Positions 24,271 through 32,405 of a stretch of 64,000 nucleotides of DNA are shown here, piece after piece (position 1 is the first letter of the stretch; each line of letters starts with the position of its first letter). Location: positions 744,001 to 808,000 of the forward strand of contig NZ_CP126269.1 of NCBI RefSeq assembly GCF_003234445.2, written 5' to 3'. The translations under genes were made by a program, and so were the position numbers. A model generated the notes under the pieces. It ran no database searches, was not told the DNA's origin, and saw nothing but the letters and a program-made list of their open reading frames with translations. The DNA is from Curtobacterium sp. MCLR17_036. Its GTDB lineage: Bacteria > Actinomycetota > Actinomycetes > Actinomycetales > Microbacteriaceae.

Positions 24271-26064
24271 ATGAGCACGGACACCGCCACCACCACTGAG
24301 ACCCTCGACGACGGGCCAGTGGTGACCTTCGCCGACCTCGGCCTGAGCGATGCTGTGCTCAAGGCCGTCAAGGACATCGGCTACGAGACCCCCTCCGCCA
24401 TCCAGGAGGCCACGATCCCCACCCTGCTCGACGGCCGCGACGTCGTCGGCCTGGCGCAGACCGGTACCGGCAAGACCGCGGCCTTCGCGCTGCCGATCCT
24501 GTCCCGCATGGAGTCCGGCAGCAAGAAGCCGCAGGCGCTCGTGCTGTCCCCGACCCGCGAGCTCGCGCTGCAGGTGTGCGAGGCGTTCGAGCAGTTCGCG
24601 TCGCACATGAAGAACGTGCACGTCCTGCCGGTGTACGGCGGTCAGGCCTACGGCGTGCAGCTCTCCGCGCTGCGCCGCGGCGTCGACGTCGTCGTCGGCA
24701 CCCCTGGTCGCATCATGGACCACCTGGCGAAGGGCACGCTCGACCTGTCCGAGCTGAAGTACCTGGTGCTCGACGAGGCCGACGAGATGCTCAAGATGGG
24801 CTTCGCCGAGGACGTCGAGACGATCCTGGCGGACACCCCGGACGACAAGCAGGTCGCCCTGTTCTCGGCGACGATGCCCGCGCAGATCCGCCGCATCTCG
24901 CAGCAGTACCTGACCGACCCGGCCGAGATCACCGTCAAGACCAAGACGAAGACCGCCGCGAACATCACGCAGCGCTACCTGATGGTCTCGTACCCGCAGA
25001 AGGTCGACGCGCTCACCCGCATCCTCGAGGTCGAGGACTTCGAGGGCATGATCATCTTCGTCCGCACGAAGAGCGAGACCGAGACCCTGGCCGAGAAGCT
25101 CCGTGCCCGTGGCTACGCGGCCGCCGCGATCAGCGGTGACGTCGCCCAGGCCCAGCGCGAGCGCACGGTCAACCAGCTGAAGTCCGGCAAGCTCGACATC
25201 CTGGTCGCCACCGACGTCGCCGCCCGCGGCCTCGACGTCGACCGCATCACGCACGTCGTGAACTACGACATCCCCGTCGACATCGAGTCCTACGTGCACC
25301 GCATCGGCCGCACCGGTCGTGCCGGCCGCTCGGGCGACTCGATCAGCTTCGTCACCCCGCGCGAGCGTCGTCTGCTGTCGGCGATCGAGCGCCACACGAA
25401 GCAGCCGCTCACGCAGATGCAGCTGCCGACCATCGACGACGTCAACGAGACGCGTCTGACGCGCTTCGACGACGCCATCACCGCCGCGCTCGAGCAGCAG
25501 GACCGCATCACCGCGTTCCGCGACGTCATCGCGCACTACGTCCGGAACCACGACGTCCCCGCGGACGACGTCGCCGCGGCCCTGGCGGTCGTGGCGCAGG
25601 GCGACGACCCGTTGCTCCTGACCGCCTCGGACGACGCGCTCCGCAGCCAGATGGACCGCGACGCCCGCCGTGGCGAGCGCGAGGACCGCGGCGGACGCGA
25701 CGACCGCGGCCCGCGCAGCGATCGTGGCGGCGACCGCGACCGCGGCCCCCGTCGGTCGCAGCCGATGACCGCCTACCGCATCGAGGTCGGTCGCCGGCAC
25801 CGCGTCGAGCCGCGCCAGATCGTGGGCGCCCTGGCGAACGAGGGCGGGCTGCGCCGCGACGACTTCGGCGCGATCCGCATCCAGCCGGACTTCTCCATCG
25901 TCGAGCTGCCCGCCGACATGGACAACGGCGTGCTCGACCGTCTGACCGACACCCGGATCAGCGGCAAGCTCATCGAGATCAAGCCCGACCGTCGCGGTGG
26001 CGGTCGCCGCTACGACCGCGACGGTGACCGCGACGACCGTCCGGCGCGCCGCCCGCGCTCCTGA
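24271..26064 (+). CDS. deaD: DEAD-box RNA helicase (DeaD/CsdA-like)
   Basis: This 597-residue ATP-dependent RNA helicase probably acts in ribosome assembly, mRNA turnover or cold adaptation. Visible motifs in order are the Q-motif region (SAIQEATIP), AQTGTGKT, PTRELA, TPGR, DEAD, SAT, and HRIGRTGRAGR. A basic Arg/Asp/Gly-rich linker is followed by a DbpA-type RNA-binding domain (YRIEVGRRHRVEPRQIVGAL) and a second Arg-rich tail. It is monocistronic and ends at a 22-bp-stem hairpin. The gap shared with the divergent exporter should hold its promoter. Confidence 0.94.
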   Translation: MSTDTATTTETLDDGPVVTFADLGLSDAVLKAVKDIGYETPSAIQEATIPTLLDGRDVVGLAQTGTGKTAAFALPILSRMESGSKKPQALVLSPTRELALQVCEAFEQFASHMKNVHVLPVYGGQAYGVQLSALRRGVDVVVGTPGRIMDHLAKGTLDLSELKYLVLDEADEMLKMGFAEDVETILADTPDDKQVALFSATMPAQIRRISQQYLTDPAEITVKTKTKTAANITQRYLMVSYPQKVDALTRILEVEDFEGMIIFVRTKSETETLAEKLRARGYAAAAISGDVAQAQRERTVNQLKSGKLDILVATDVAARGLDVDRITHVVNYDIPVDIESYVHRIGRTGRAGRSGDSISFVTPRERRLLSAIERHTKQPLTQMQLPTIDDVNETRLTRFDDAITAALEQQDRITAFRDVIAHYVRNHDVPADDVAAALAVVAQGDDPLLLTASDDALRSQMDRDARRGEREDRGGRDDRGPRSDRGGDRDRGPRRSQPMTAYRIEVGRRHRVEPRQIVGALANEGGLRRDDFGAIRIQPDFSIVELPADMDNGVLDRLTDTRISGKLIEIKPDRRGGGRRYDRDGDRDDRPARRPRS

Positions 26065-26075
26065 CGCGACCCCCT

Positions 26076-26123
26076 GACGGACGGGAGGCCCGGTGCCGGC
26101 TGGCACCGGGCCTCCCGTCCGTC
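26076..26123. terminator. 22-bp stem hairpin (family P2 variant) after deaD
   Basis: The left arm begins GACGGACGGGAGGCCCGG and pairs perfectly over 22 bp around the loop GGCT. The outer 14 bases match the P2 stems at 12.8 and 18.8 kb, while the inner part differs (GTGCC). It starts 12 bases after the deaD stop. Confidence 0.8.
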
Positions 26124-26133
26124 TGCGCCCCCG

Positions 26134-26245
26134 CGCGCGTGGTGCGCGGATCCGCGCGTGGTGCGCGGAACCGCGCGTGGTGCGCGGAACCGCGCGTGGT
26201 GCGCGGATCCGCGCGTGGTGCGCGGAATCGCGCGTGGTGTGGCGG
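26134..26245. repeat. 19-bp tandem repeat, about six units
   Basis: The unit CGCGCGTGGTGCGCGGAAC is repeated five times with AAC/ATC/AAT variation, plus a partial sixth. The unit matches the end of the P4 element that follows, so the array probably arose by slippage from it. No coding frame is credible here. Confidence 0.85.
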
Positions 26246-26300
26246 AAGTTCCGACCTCCCACGCGCGGAACTGCTTCCCATCGCAGGGGTGATGGGACCT
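26228..26300 (-). repeat. dispersed repeat family P4, copy C (inverted)
   Basis: Read on the minus strand it follows the order of copies A and B: TCCCATCACC, GCGATGGGAA, GCGCGTGGGAGGTCGGAAC, and CACCACGCGCG. Bases 26301-26427 beyond it contain only a short GC-rich leader and the ribosome-binding site of the next gene. Confidence 0.65.
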
Positions 26301-26427
26301 TCCGGACGCCGCGCGCGCTTGCGGGGAACCGCAGATCGGCCGCGCAGGCGTTCCCATCGCACCGGCGCGGTGCTGTGATGCCCGCAGCCGTGACGCAGGG
26401 AGCCGCGGAGGAGTCAGGGGAACCGTC

Positions 26428-27804
26428 ATGTACCGAGCACTGCTCATCGCCGCGACAGCGGCGGCGCTCGTCATCGGAGGTGCGGCGCCGGCGACGGCAT
26501 CCCCGCCGTCCTCGGTGCCGGGCGCGCCGACGTCCGTGCGGGTGACCGGGACCGCCGACCACGCGGTCGTGTCCTGGCACGGTCCGCGGTCCGGCGCACG
26601 TGTCACCGGCTGGAAGGTCGTGCTGGCACCGGTGCACCGGGCGCACAGTGCCCACCGCGCCCACAGTGCCCACAGTGCCCACCATGGCGGCACGCAGACC
26701 GACCGGCTGCCGGCCCGGGCACGCTCCGATCGGTTCGACGGTCTCCGCGCGCAGCGGACCTACCGGCTGTCGGTCCGTGCCCTCGGACACCGCGGCGCCG
26801 GTCGTGTCGTGTCCGTGCGCTGGACGGCGCCCGACGCGCAGCCCGTGGCGCAGTCGTTGTACGCACTCGACGCCTCGGGCGCCGTCGTGCGGTTCCCGAC
26901 GTCCGGTGCGGGCACGCCGACGACCGTCACCGCCGACGGCACGGGCTACGCCGCCGACCCGGCCGGCTCCGTGTACACCCCGTCGGCCGACCTGACCACG
27001 ATCGTCGAGCACCCGGCGGGCGGGGGAGCGGCGCGGACCCGTGCGAGCGGCCTGCACCTCACCGCCGACCTGCGCTCGGACGGGACCGGCAACCTGTACT
27101 GGGCCGACGCGGTGTCCGGCGCGATCGAGCAGCTCCCGGTGGGCGCCAGGGCGGCACGGACCGTCCTGGACCTCGGCGGACCGGCGGTCGGTCCCGACCA
27201 GCGGTTCTGGACGGTGACGCCGGGCGGCCGGGTCGTCGTGCTCGGCGGGTCGACGACGTCCCCGTACGTCAAGGGCACGGGGGTCGCCGCGCGGTCGGTC
27301 ACGATGCCGGGCAGCAACGGTGTCGGCTACCCCGCCGCGGTGCTCGCCGACGACCACGGCGACGTCTTCGTCGACATCCGCTCGCCGGGTGCCGCGGGAT
27401 CGTGGGTCTGGTACGAACTGCGGCCCGGGGAGTCGGCCCTGACCGGGATCGAGCCGCGGCTCGCGTTCGAGTACGCCGCCGCGAACGCCGACGGGTTCTC
27501 GCTGCTGCAGTCGGCCGGGTGGTGTGCCGCGCCGGCCGAGTACCCGATCAGCCACACCGGCTGCAACGTCGACCGCTCGGTGCCGGAGAAGCTCGTCGTC
27601 GGTCCCGGCGGGACGTCCACGACGCCGGTGTCGGGGCTGACCGCGGGGTCGCGCGGACCGAACACCGGGGCGGCCGACGCGCACGGCGACGTGTTCGTCG
27701 ACGTCGACAGCGGCCCGACGCCGGGCCTCTGGCGGGTGCCGGCCGAGGGCGGGGCGGCGCGGCAGCTGTCCGCGGCGCAGTACTCGCGGCTCTCGGTGAG
27801 CTGA
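26428..27804 (+). CDS. secreted fibronectin type III / beta-propeller-like protein
   Basis: This 458-residue exported protein has a signal peptide with cleavage expected near residue 24 (ATA-SP). Residues 30-130 look like a fibronectin type III domain (PGAPTSVRVTGTADHAVVSW and later YRLSVRAL). The rest contains repeated beta-rich segments, including HGDVFVDIRS and HGDVFVDVDS, reminiscent of NHL/beta-propeller blades. A His/Ala/Ser run from 9-base repeats sits in the domain loop at about residues 70-87. There is no catalytic motif and no wall anchor. Role unknown; adhesion or binding is plausible. Confidence 0.78.
   Translation: MYRALLIAATAAALVIGGAAPATASPPSSVPGAPTSVRVTGTADHAVVSWHGPRSGARVTGWKVVLAPVHRAHSAHRAHSAHSAHHGGTQTDRLPARARSDRFDGLRAQRTYRLSVRALGHRGAGRVVSVRWTAPDAQPVAQSLYALDASGAVVRFPTSGAGTPTTVTADGTGYAADPAGSVYTPSADLTTIVEHPAGGGAARTRASGLHLTADLRSDGTGNLYWADAVSGAIEQLPVGARAARTVLDLGGPAVGPDQRFWTVTPGGRVVVLGGSTTSPYVKGTGVAARSVTMPGSNGVGYPAAVLADDHGDVFVDIRSPGAAGSWVWYELRPGESALTGIEPRLAFEYAAANADGFSLLQSAGWCAAPAEYPISHTGCNVDRSVPEKLVVGPGGTSTTPVSGLTAGSRGPNTGAADAHGDVFVDVDSGPTPGLWRVPAEGGAARQLSAAQYSRLSVS
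26641..26685 (+). repeat. translated 9-bp tandem repeat (Ala-His-Ser/Arg)
   Basis: Five 9-base units of the form GCCCACAGT encode AHS, AHR or AHH tripeptides inside the fibronectin-like domain. Copy number could vary between strains without breaking the frame. Confidence 0.85.
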
Positions 27805-27820
27805 AGCCGCGACCAGGACC

Positions 27821-27858
27821 GGACGGGGTGGGACGCAACGGCGCGTCCCACCCCGTCC
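27821..27858. terminator. 16-bp stem hairpin between convergent genes
   Basis: GGACGGGGTGGGACGC pairs perfectly with GCGTCCCACCCCGTCC around AACGGC, 17 bases after the stop of the secreted protein. It is a probable terminator. Confidence 0.75.
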
Positions 27859-27932
27859 CGCTGTCCGGCGTCGGTGCGCCGCCCGCGGCGCCGGCGCGTC
27901 GCCGCGTCGCTGCGCCGTCAGGTGTCGCGCCG

Positions 27933-28862
27933 TCAGGCGTCGACCCCGTCGGCCGTCCGGCGGCACACCTCGTCCCACGGGGTGGGCTCGATCCCGAAGT
28001 GGCACCGGGTCTCGTCGTCGTCGACGACGTAGGGCGCGGTCCACTGGTACCCCATCTCGGCGACCTCGCGCATCATCGGGGACACCAGCCCGACGGCACG
28101 CACGGCCGGGACCGGCAACCGGCGCACCGGCACGGGCGGGCGTCCCGCCGCGGCGAGCACCTCGGTGAGCGCCTGCCGCTGCGACCGCGGCGGGTTGCTC
28201 GGCACGATCCAGGTGCGGCCGTGCGCGGTCGCGTCGGCCGCCGCCGCGACGATCGTCCTGGCGACGTCGAGCACGTCGGTGAAGCTGTGCGGCAGGTCGG
28301 TCCGGCCGATCATCGTCACGGCCTTCCCCCGCAGGGCGGCGGGCAGGACCCGGGTGACGTGGCCGTTCTCGCCGGTGCCGGGGCCGACGTAGTCCGAGCC
28401 GCGCACCTCGACGGCCCGGAGCCGGCCGGCGCGGTGGGCGGCGAGCGCGTCCGCCCAGAGCCGTGCGCGCAGGACGCCCTTGTGGTCGGTCGCGGCATCC
28501 GGCAGACCGGCGTGCATCGGCCCGTCGACGGGGCCGTACGGGTACAGGTTGCCGGTGATGGCGTACACGGCGCCGGTGCGTTCGGCGGCCGTCAGCAGCG
28601 CGGCAGCGAGCGGCGGCCAGGTCCGCTCCCACTGCGTGTAGTCGCCCGGGTTGGCGCAGTTGTACAGCACGGCCGTGTCCGTGGCGGCACGGGTGAGGGC
28701 GTCGGCGTCGGAGGCGTCGAGCGCGACGTGCCGGACGCCCGGCAACCCGGTGTCGCGGCCCGACCGGGTGCCGATCGTGACGTGCTCGCCGCGGTCGGCG
28801 AGCAGGGCGGCGACGTGGCGGCCCACGGGCCCGGCGCCGATGACGAGGTGGTGCTGCGACAT
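27933..28862 (-). CDS. NAD(P)-binding epimerase-like protein
   Basis: This 309-residue extended-SDR/epimerase-like protein starts with the Rossmann motif VIGAGPVGRHVA, which is closer to atypical NmrA/epimerase members than to classical GxxGxxG epimerases. It has GNLYPYGP and a later SFTDVLDVA segment typical of this group. The ATG follows GGAGAC. It is divergent from a TetR gene whose probable operators fill the gap, so it is likely the regulated target. Substrate unknown. Confidence 0.84.
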   Translation of the reverse strand: MSQHHLVIGAGPVGRHVAALLADRGEHVTIGTRSGRDTGLPGVRHVALDASDADALTRAATDTAVLYNCANPGDYTQWERTWPPLAAALLTAAERTGAVYAITGNLYPYGPVDGPMHAGLPDAATDHKGVLRARLWADALAAHRAGRLRAVEVRGSDYVGPGTGENGHVTRVLPAALRGKAVTMIGRTDLPHSFTDVLDVARTIVAAAADATAHGRTWIVPSNPPRSQRQALTEVLAAAGRPPVPVRRLPVPAVRAVGLVSPMMREVAEMGYQWTAPYVVDDDETRCHFGIEPTPWDEVCRRTADGVDA

Positions 28863-28887
28863 GGGGTCTCCTTCGGATCCAGCTCTG

Positions 28888-28904
28888 CGAGAGCGGTGCT
28901 CTCG
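28888..28904. promoter_or_regulatory. TetR operator candidate, site 1
   Basis: CGAGAGCGGTGCTCTCG is a perfect 7+3+7 palindrome just upstream of the epimerase start. Two related sites follow in the same gap. Confidence 0.65.
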
Positions 28905-28935
28905 GCACGAGCATGCACGAGCGGCGCGCTGATTG

Positions 28936-28952
28936 CAAGAGCAGCGCTCTCG
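28936..28952. promoter_or_regulatory. TetR operator candidate, site 2
   Basis: CAAGAGCAGCGCTCTCG has the AGAGC-NNN-GCTCT core of site 1, with one arm mismatch at the outer positions. Confidence 0.6.
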
Positions 28953-28954
28953 TT

Positions 28955-28971
28955 TGTGTGCAGTGCTCTCG
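28955..28971. promoter_or_regulatory. TetR operator candidate, site 3 (degenerate left arm)
   Basis: TGTGTGCAGTGCTCTCG keeps the right arm GCTCTCG and the 3-base centre but has a weak left arm. It ends 17 bases before the TetR start, so it could mediate autoregulation. Confidence 0.45.
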
Positions 28972-28988
28972 CGTGGCATCCTCGGAGC

Positions 28989-29732
28989 ATGCCCCCGACT
29001 GCACGAGCCCTCGCCCGCGAGACGGTGACGGCGTCGATCCTCGCCGCCGCCCGAGCGCGCCTGACGGACGAGGGGCCGAGCCAGCTCAGCCTGCGCGCCG
29101 TGGCCCGTGACGTCGGGATGGTCTCCTCCGCCGTCTACCGGTACTTCCCGAGCCGCGACGACCTGCTCACCGCGCTCCTCGTCGCCGACTACGACGAACT
29201 CGGCGCAGCGGTCGAGGACGCCGACCGCGCCGCCGGACCCGACCCGGGGGCCCGGTGGGTCGCCGCCTGCCGAGCGATCCGGCAGTGGTCGGTGACGCAC
29301 CCGGGCGACTTCGCCCTGCTGTACGGCTCGCCCGTGCCCGGCTACGTGGCGCCGCGCGAGACGATCGAGCCCGCCTCGCGCACCACCTTCGTGCTGGTGC
29401 GCGTCGTCGCGGACGCGGTGGCGTCCGGCGCGGCGGCACCGGAGACGGGGGACGGGACGGACAGGAGGCCCGGGTCGCCCACCGCCCCGACGGCGGCCCC
29501 CGGGGTGGCCGGCCCCGCCGTCGCGGACGCCGTCGCGTCCCTGCGGGCCACCGACGTCGAGCTGCCGGACGAGGTGCTGGTGCGCACGCTGATGGCGTGG
29601 TCGACGGTGTTCGGGTCGATCTCGTTCGAGCTCTTCGGCCACTTCGTCGGCTCCGTGTCCGACGGCGCCGCGTACTTCGACCAGGTGGTCGCCCGGCTCG
29701 CCGACGACCTCGGGTTCGCCGCGCGGTTCTGA
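28989..29732 (+). CDS. TetR-family regulator with a repeat-derived insertion
   Basis: This 247-residue regulator has the HTH at residues 33-60 (LRAVARDVGMVSSAVYRYFP) and a C-terminal TetR domain of the WHG-like type (LLYGSPVPGY). Residues about 150-178 are a Gly/Pro/Thr-rich stretch encoded by DNA resembling the GGACGGGAGGCCCG repeat. VADAVAS flanks both sides, so the domain looks interrupted by an in-frame insertion or duplication. The divergent gap has three operator-like sites, and the protein probably represses the epimerase gene and itself. Confidence 0.85.
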   Translation: MPPTARALARETVTASILAAARARLTDEGPSQLSLRAVARDVGMVSSAVYRYFPSRDDLLTALLVADYDELGAAVEDADRAAGPDPGARWVAACRAIRQWSVTHPGDFALLYGSPVPGYVAPRETIEPASRTTFVLVRVVADAVASGAAAPETGDGTDRRPGSPTAPTAAPGVAGPAVADAVASLRATDVELPDEVLVRTLMAWSTVFGSISFELFGHFVGSVSDGAAYFDQVVARLADDLGFAARF

Positions 29733-29752
29733 CCGGACACCGCAGTCCCGAC

Positions 29753-29764
29753 CCCCGATCGGGG
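29753..29764. terminator. short palindrome after TetR gene, possible terminator
   Basis: CCCCGATCGGGG is self-complementary and begins about 20 bases after the stop. The rest of the 241-bp gap before the next operon shows no feature that I recognise, although that operon's promoter must lie here. Confidence 0.3.
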
Positions 29765-29973
29765 CGGGGGCCTGACAGGACGCCGTCGGCTGCGGTAGAC
29801 AGGTCCCTACGCCGAGGTCGGCCCGACGACCGGAGCGGACGACCGACGCACCGATCACCACGGTGCCCGGCCGTGACCACGCCCGGGCGGGCTGCGTCCC
29901 GGGGGGATGCGCGGATCAGGAGGCAGGGCTTGCGACGGAGCACGTGCGTCGGCACCACCCACGGAGCGGACCG

Positions 29974-31998
29974 GTGACGGCGCTCGACGTCAGCCGGCAG
30001 GACCGCCGCCGGCTCACCACCGGCACCGCCCGCCGTCGGCTCCTGTCCGTGCGGGTGGTCGCACTCCTCGCCTCGGTCGCCGGGCTGAACTACGTCGTGT
30101 GGCGGTGGGCCGCCTCGGTCAACTGGCACTCGTGGTGGATCGCGGTCCCGCTCATCCTGGCCGAGACGTACAGCGTCATCGACTCGCTGCTCTTCGCCTT
30201 CGGCGCCTGGCGGCTCCGCGAGCGCGGCGAACCGCCGGCGAAGCCGTCCACCGACGTCACCGTCGACGTGTTCATCACGACGTACAACGAGCCCGTCGAC
30301 CTGGTGGTCCGCACCGCGCGGGCGGCGAAGGCGATCACGCACCCGCACGCGACGTGGATCCTCGACGACGGCGACCGCCCGGAGATGCGCGCGGCCGCCG
30401 AGGCGCTCGGCATCGGCGTCATCACCCGCGGGGCCGACTGGGTCGACCGCCCGCGGCACGCCAAGGCCGGCAACCTCAACAACGCCCTGCTCGCCACCCA
30501 GGGCGAGTTCCTGCTCATCCTCGACGCCGACCAGGTCCCCGACCCGGCGATCCTCGACCGCACCCTCGGCTACTTCAAGGACCCGCGGATGGCCCTGGTG
30601 CAGACCCCGCAGTGGTTCGAGAACGTCCCCGACGCCGACCTGCTCGGCAGCCAGGCCCCGCTCTTCTACGGCCCCATCCAGCAGTCGAAGGACGGCTGGA
30701 ACGCCGCGTTCTTCTGCGGCTCCAACGCCATCCTGCGGCGCGAGGCCCTCATGCAGCTCGGCATCACCCGCTACGTGGCCGAGGTCGAGGCGTCGGTGCA
30801 GCGCACGCTGACGACGTCGCGCAAGCTGCTCGCCCGGGCCCGCGAGACCGAGACCGACCCCCGCGTGCTCGACGCGCTCGCCGAGGCCGAGCAGGTCGTC
30901 GACCGGGCACGCGACCAGGTGCGCTCGGGCGAACCGCTCGGCGACGTCACCTACGCCTTCCAGCGCGGCATCGACGCCATCGCCTTCCGGTTCGCCGCCG
31001 CCGACCTCGAGGCGGTGCGGAACGACCTGCAGGAGCTCGCGGCCATGTCCACCGACGCGAACACCTTCGCCGGCCTCGACGACGCCGCCCTCGACGTGCT
31101 CGGCCGGCGCGACGCGTCCCCGGTCGCCGCGATCGAGTCCATCGCGGTGCTCGCCCGCGCGCTCGACGTCAACCGCGACGACGAGGCGCAGCCCGTCATG
31201 CCGCTCGCCACGATCTCGGTGACCGAGGACATGGCGACCGCGATGCGCCTGCACGGCCTCGGGTGGAAGTCCGCGTACCACGACGAGATCCTGGCGAAGG
31301 GTCTGGCCCCCGAGGACCTGCCGACCATGCTCGTGCAGCGGCTCCGCTGGGCGCAGGGCACCATGCAGGTCTTCTTCCGCGAGAACCCCCTCGTGCAGAA
31401 GGGCCTGTCCTGGGGGCAGCGCCTCATGTACTTCTCGACGATGTGGAGCTACCTGTCCGGCTTCGCCGCCGTGGTCTACATCGCCGCACCCGTGCTCTGC
31501 CTGTCCTTCGGGGTGGTGCCGGTGCAGGCCTACAGCGTCGACTTCTTCGCGCGGCTCATCCCGTTCCTCGTGCTCAACCAGCTGCTCTTCTGGGTGGTGG
31601 CCGCCGGCAGGCCGACGTGGCGCGGGCAGCAGTACTCGCTCGCGCTCTTCCCCGTCTGGATCGAGTCGGTGACGAGCGCGTTCGAGAACGTCTTCCGGGG
31701 CAAGCCGCTCGGGTTCCGCGTCACGCCCAAGGTGCGCGACGGGTCCGAGCAGAAGCCGCGGTGGGACCTCGTCAAGCCGCAGCTCATCGCGATGGGTGCC
31801 CTGGTCGGCGCCCTCGTGCTCATCGGCGTCCGCTACCTCACCGGTCAAGCGTCCGGCATCGCCCCGCTCGTCAACACGGCGTGGGTCGTGTTCGACCTCT
31901 TCATCTTCAGCATCGTCATCCGTGCCGTCCTGTACCGGGGCCCGGGCGACGGCGCACAGTCCGAACACGAGTCGAGCACCGTCGGAGGTCCCCTGTGA
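29974..31998 (+). CDS. cellulose-synthase-like processive glycosyltransferase (GT2)
   Basis: This 674-residue membrane glycosyltransferase of the BcsA type should polymerise a beta-linked glycan and thread it through the membrane. Two N-terminal helices precede the catalytic domain: TTYNEP at 102-107, DDG at 131-133, DAD at 184-186, TED at 417-419, and QRLRW at 455-459. Several helices follow (490-560 and 605-655). About 145 residues are inserted between the GSNAILRR segment (249-256) and TED; the insert is charged and helical. No PilZ domain follows, so c-di-GMP control of the BcsA kind is not expected. The GTG start has GGAG seven bases upstream. It is coupled to the next gene (GTGA). Confidence 0.88.
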   Translation: MTALDVSRQDRRRLTTGTARRRLLSVRVVALLASVAGLNYVVWRWAASVNWHSWWIAVPLILAETYSVIDSLLFAFGAWRLRERGEPPAKPSTDVTVDVFITTYNEPVDLVVRTARAAKAITHPHATWILDDGDRPEMRAAAEALGIGVITRGADWVDRPRHAKAGNLNNALLATQGEFLLILDADQVPDPAILDRTLGYFKDPRMALVQTPQWFENVPDADLLGSQAPLFYGPIQQSKDGWNAAFFCGSNAILRREALMQLGITRYVAEVEASVQRTLTTSRKLLARARETETDPRVLDALAEAEQVVDRARDQVRSGEPLGDVTYAFQRGIDAIAFRFAAADLEAVRNDLQELAAMSTDANTFAGLDDAALDVLGRRDASPVAAIESIAVLARALDVNRDDEAQPVMPLATISVTEDMATAMRLHGLGWKSAYHDEILAKGLAPEDLPTMLVQRLRWAQGTMQVFFRENPLVQKGLSWGQRLMYFSTMWSYLSGFAAVVYIAAPVLCLSFGVVPVQAYSVDFFARLIPFLVLNQLLFWVVAAGRPTWRGQQYSLALFPVWIESVTSAFENVFRGKPLGFRVTPKVRDGSEQKPRWDLVKPQLIAMGALVGALVLIGVRYLTGQASGIAPLVNTAWVVFDLFIFSIVIRAVLYRGPGDGAQSEHESSTVGGPL

Positions 31999-32405
31999 GC
32001 ACCGAGACCACCTTCGAGGTCCCCGCCACCCCCGACTCGCTCGACGAGGTGCAGGACCGCTTCGGCGCCTGGTGGGACGGGCTCGGCGTCGACGACCTGC
32101 GGCTCCGCTTCGCGCTCGAGACGGCGCTCGCCGAGGTCGCCGCGAACATCGTCGAGCACACGAAGCGCGCCGACCGTGAGGCCGGCCGGCGGTACACCGT
32201 GCACCTCGGCGCGACCGACCGCACCGTCTCCGCCGTGCTCACCGACAACGGGCTGCCGGCCGACATCGACCTGAGCGCGGTGACGATGGCCGACGTCGAC
32301 GAGGAGAGCGGGCGGGGGCTGGCGTTGGCCATCGCGGCGCTCGACCGCCTCGAGCACCGGCACGAGCACGGGCACAACGTCTGGACCCTGGTGTGCGACC
32401 GGTGA
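31995..32405 (+). CDS. RsbW/SpoIIAB-like ATP-binding protein
   Basis: This 136-residue single-domain GHKL ATPase is related to anti-sigma-factor serine kinases. The N box lies in ALAEVAANIVEHT, the G1 motif in LTDNGLPAD, and the G2-like motif in GRGLALAIAAL. There is no sensor, HisKA or membrane segment. Such proteins usually bind a sigma factor or phosphorylate an STAS anti-anti-sigma protein, but neither is encoded nearby. Overlapping both neighbours by 4 bases, it is made in fixed ratio with the glycan enzymes and may regulate them post-translationally. GGAGG precedes its GTG. Confidence 0.85.
   Translation: MSTETTFEVPATPDSLDEVQDRFGAWWDGLGVDDLRLRFALETALAEVAANIVEHTKRADREAGRRYTVHLGATDRTVSAVLTDNGLPADIDLSAVTMADVDEESGRGLALAIAALDRLEHRHEHGHNVWTLVCDR

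Noticed and set aside
26134..26245. Possible CRISPR-like array
   Set aside because: The 19-base units are directly adjacent with no unique spacers, and no cas gene is present in the window.
24235..29004. A 1,589-residue open frame on the minus strand opposite deaD and the secreted protein
   Set aside because: It crosses a terminator, tandem repeats and several convincing genes in other frames, has no domain, and shows Arg/Gly/Asp-rich composition typical of antisense frames in high-GC DNA.
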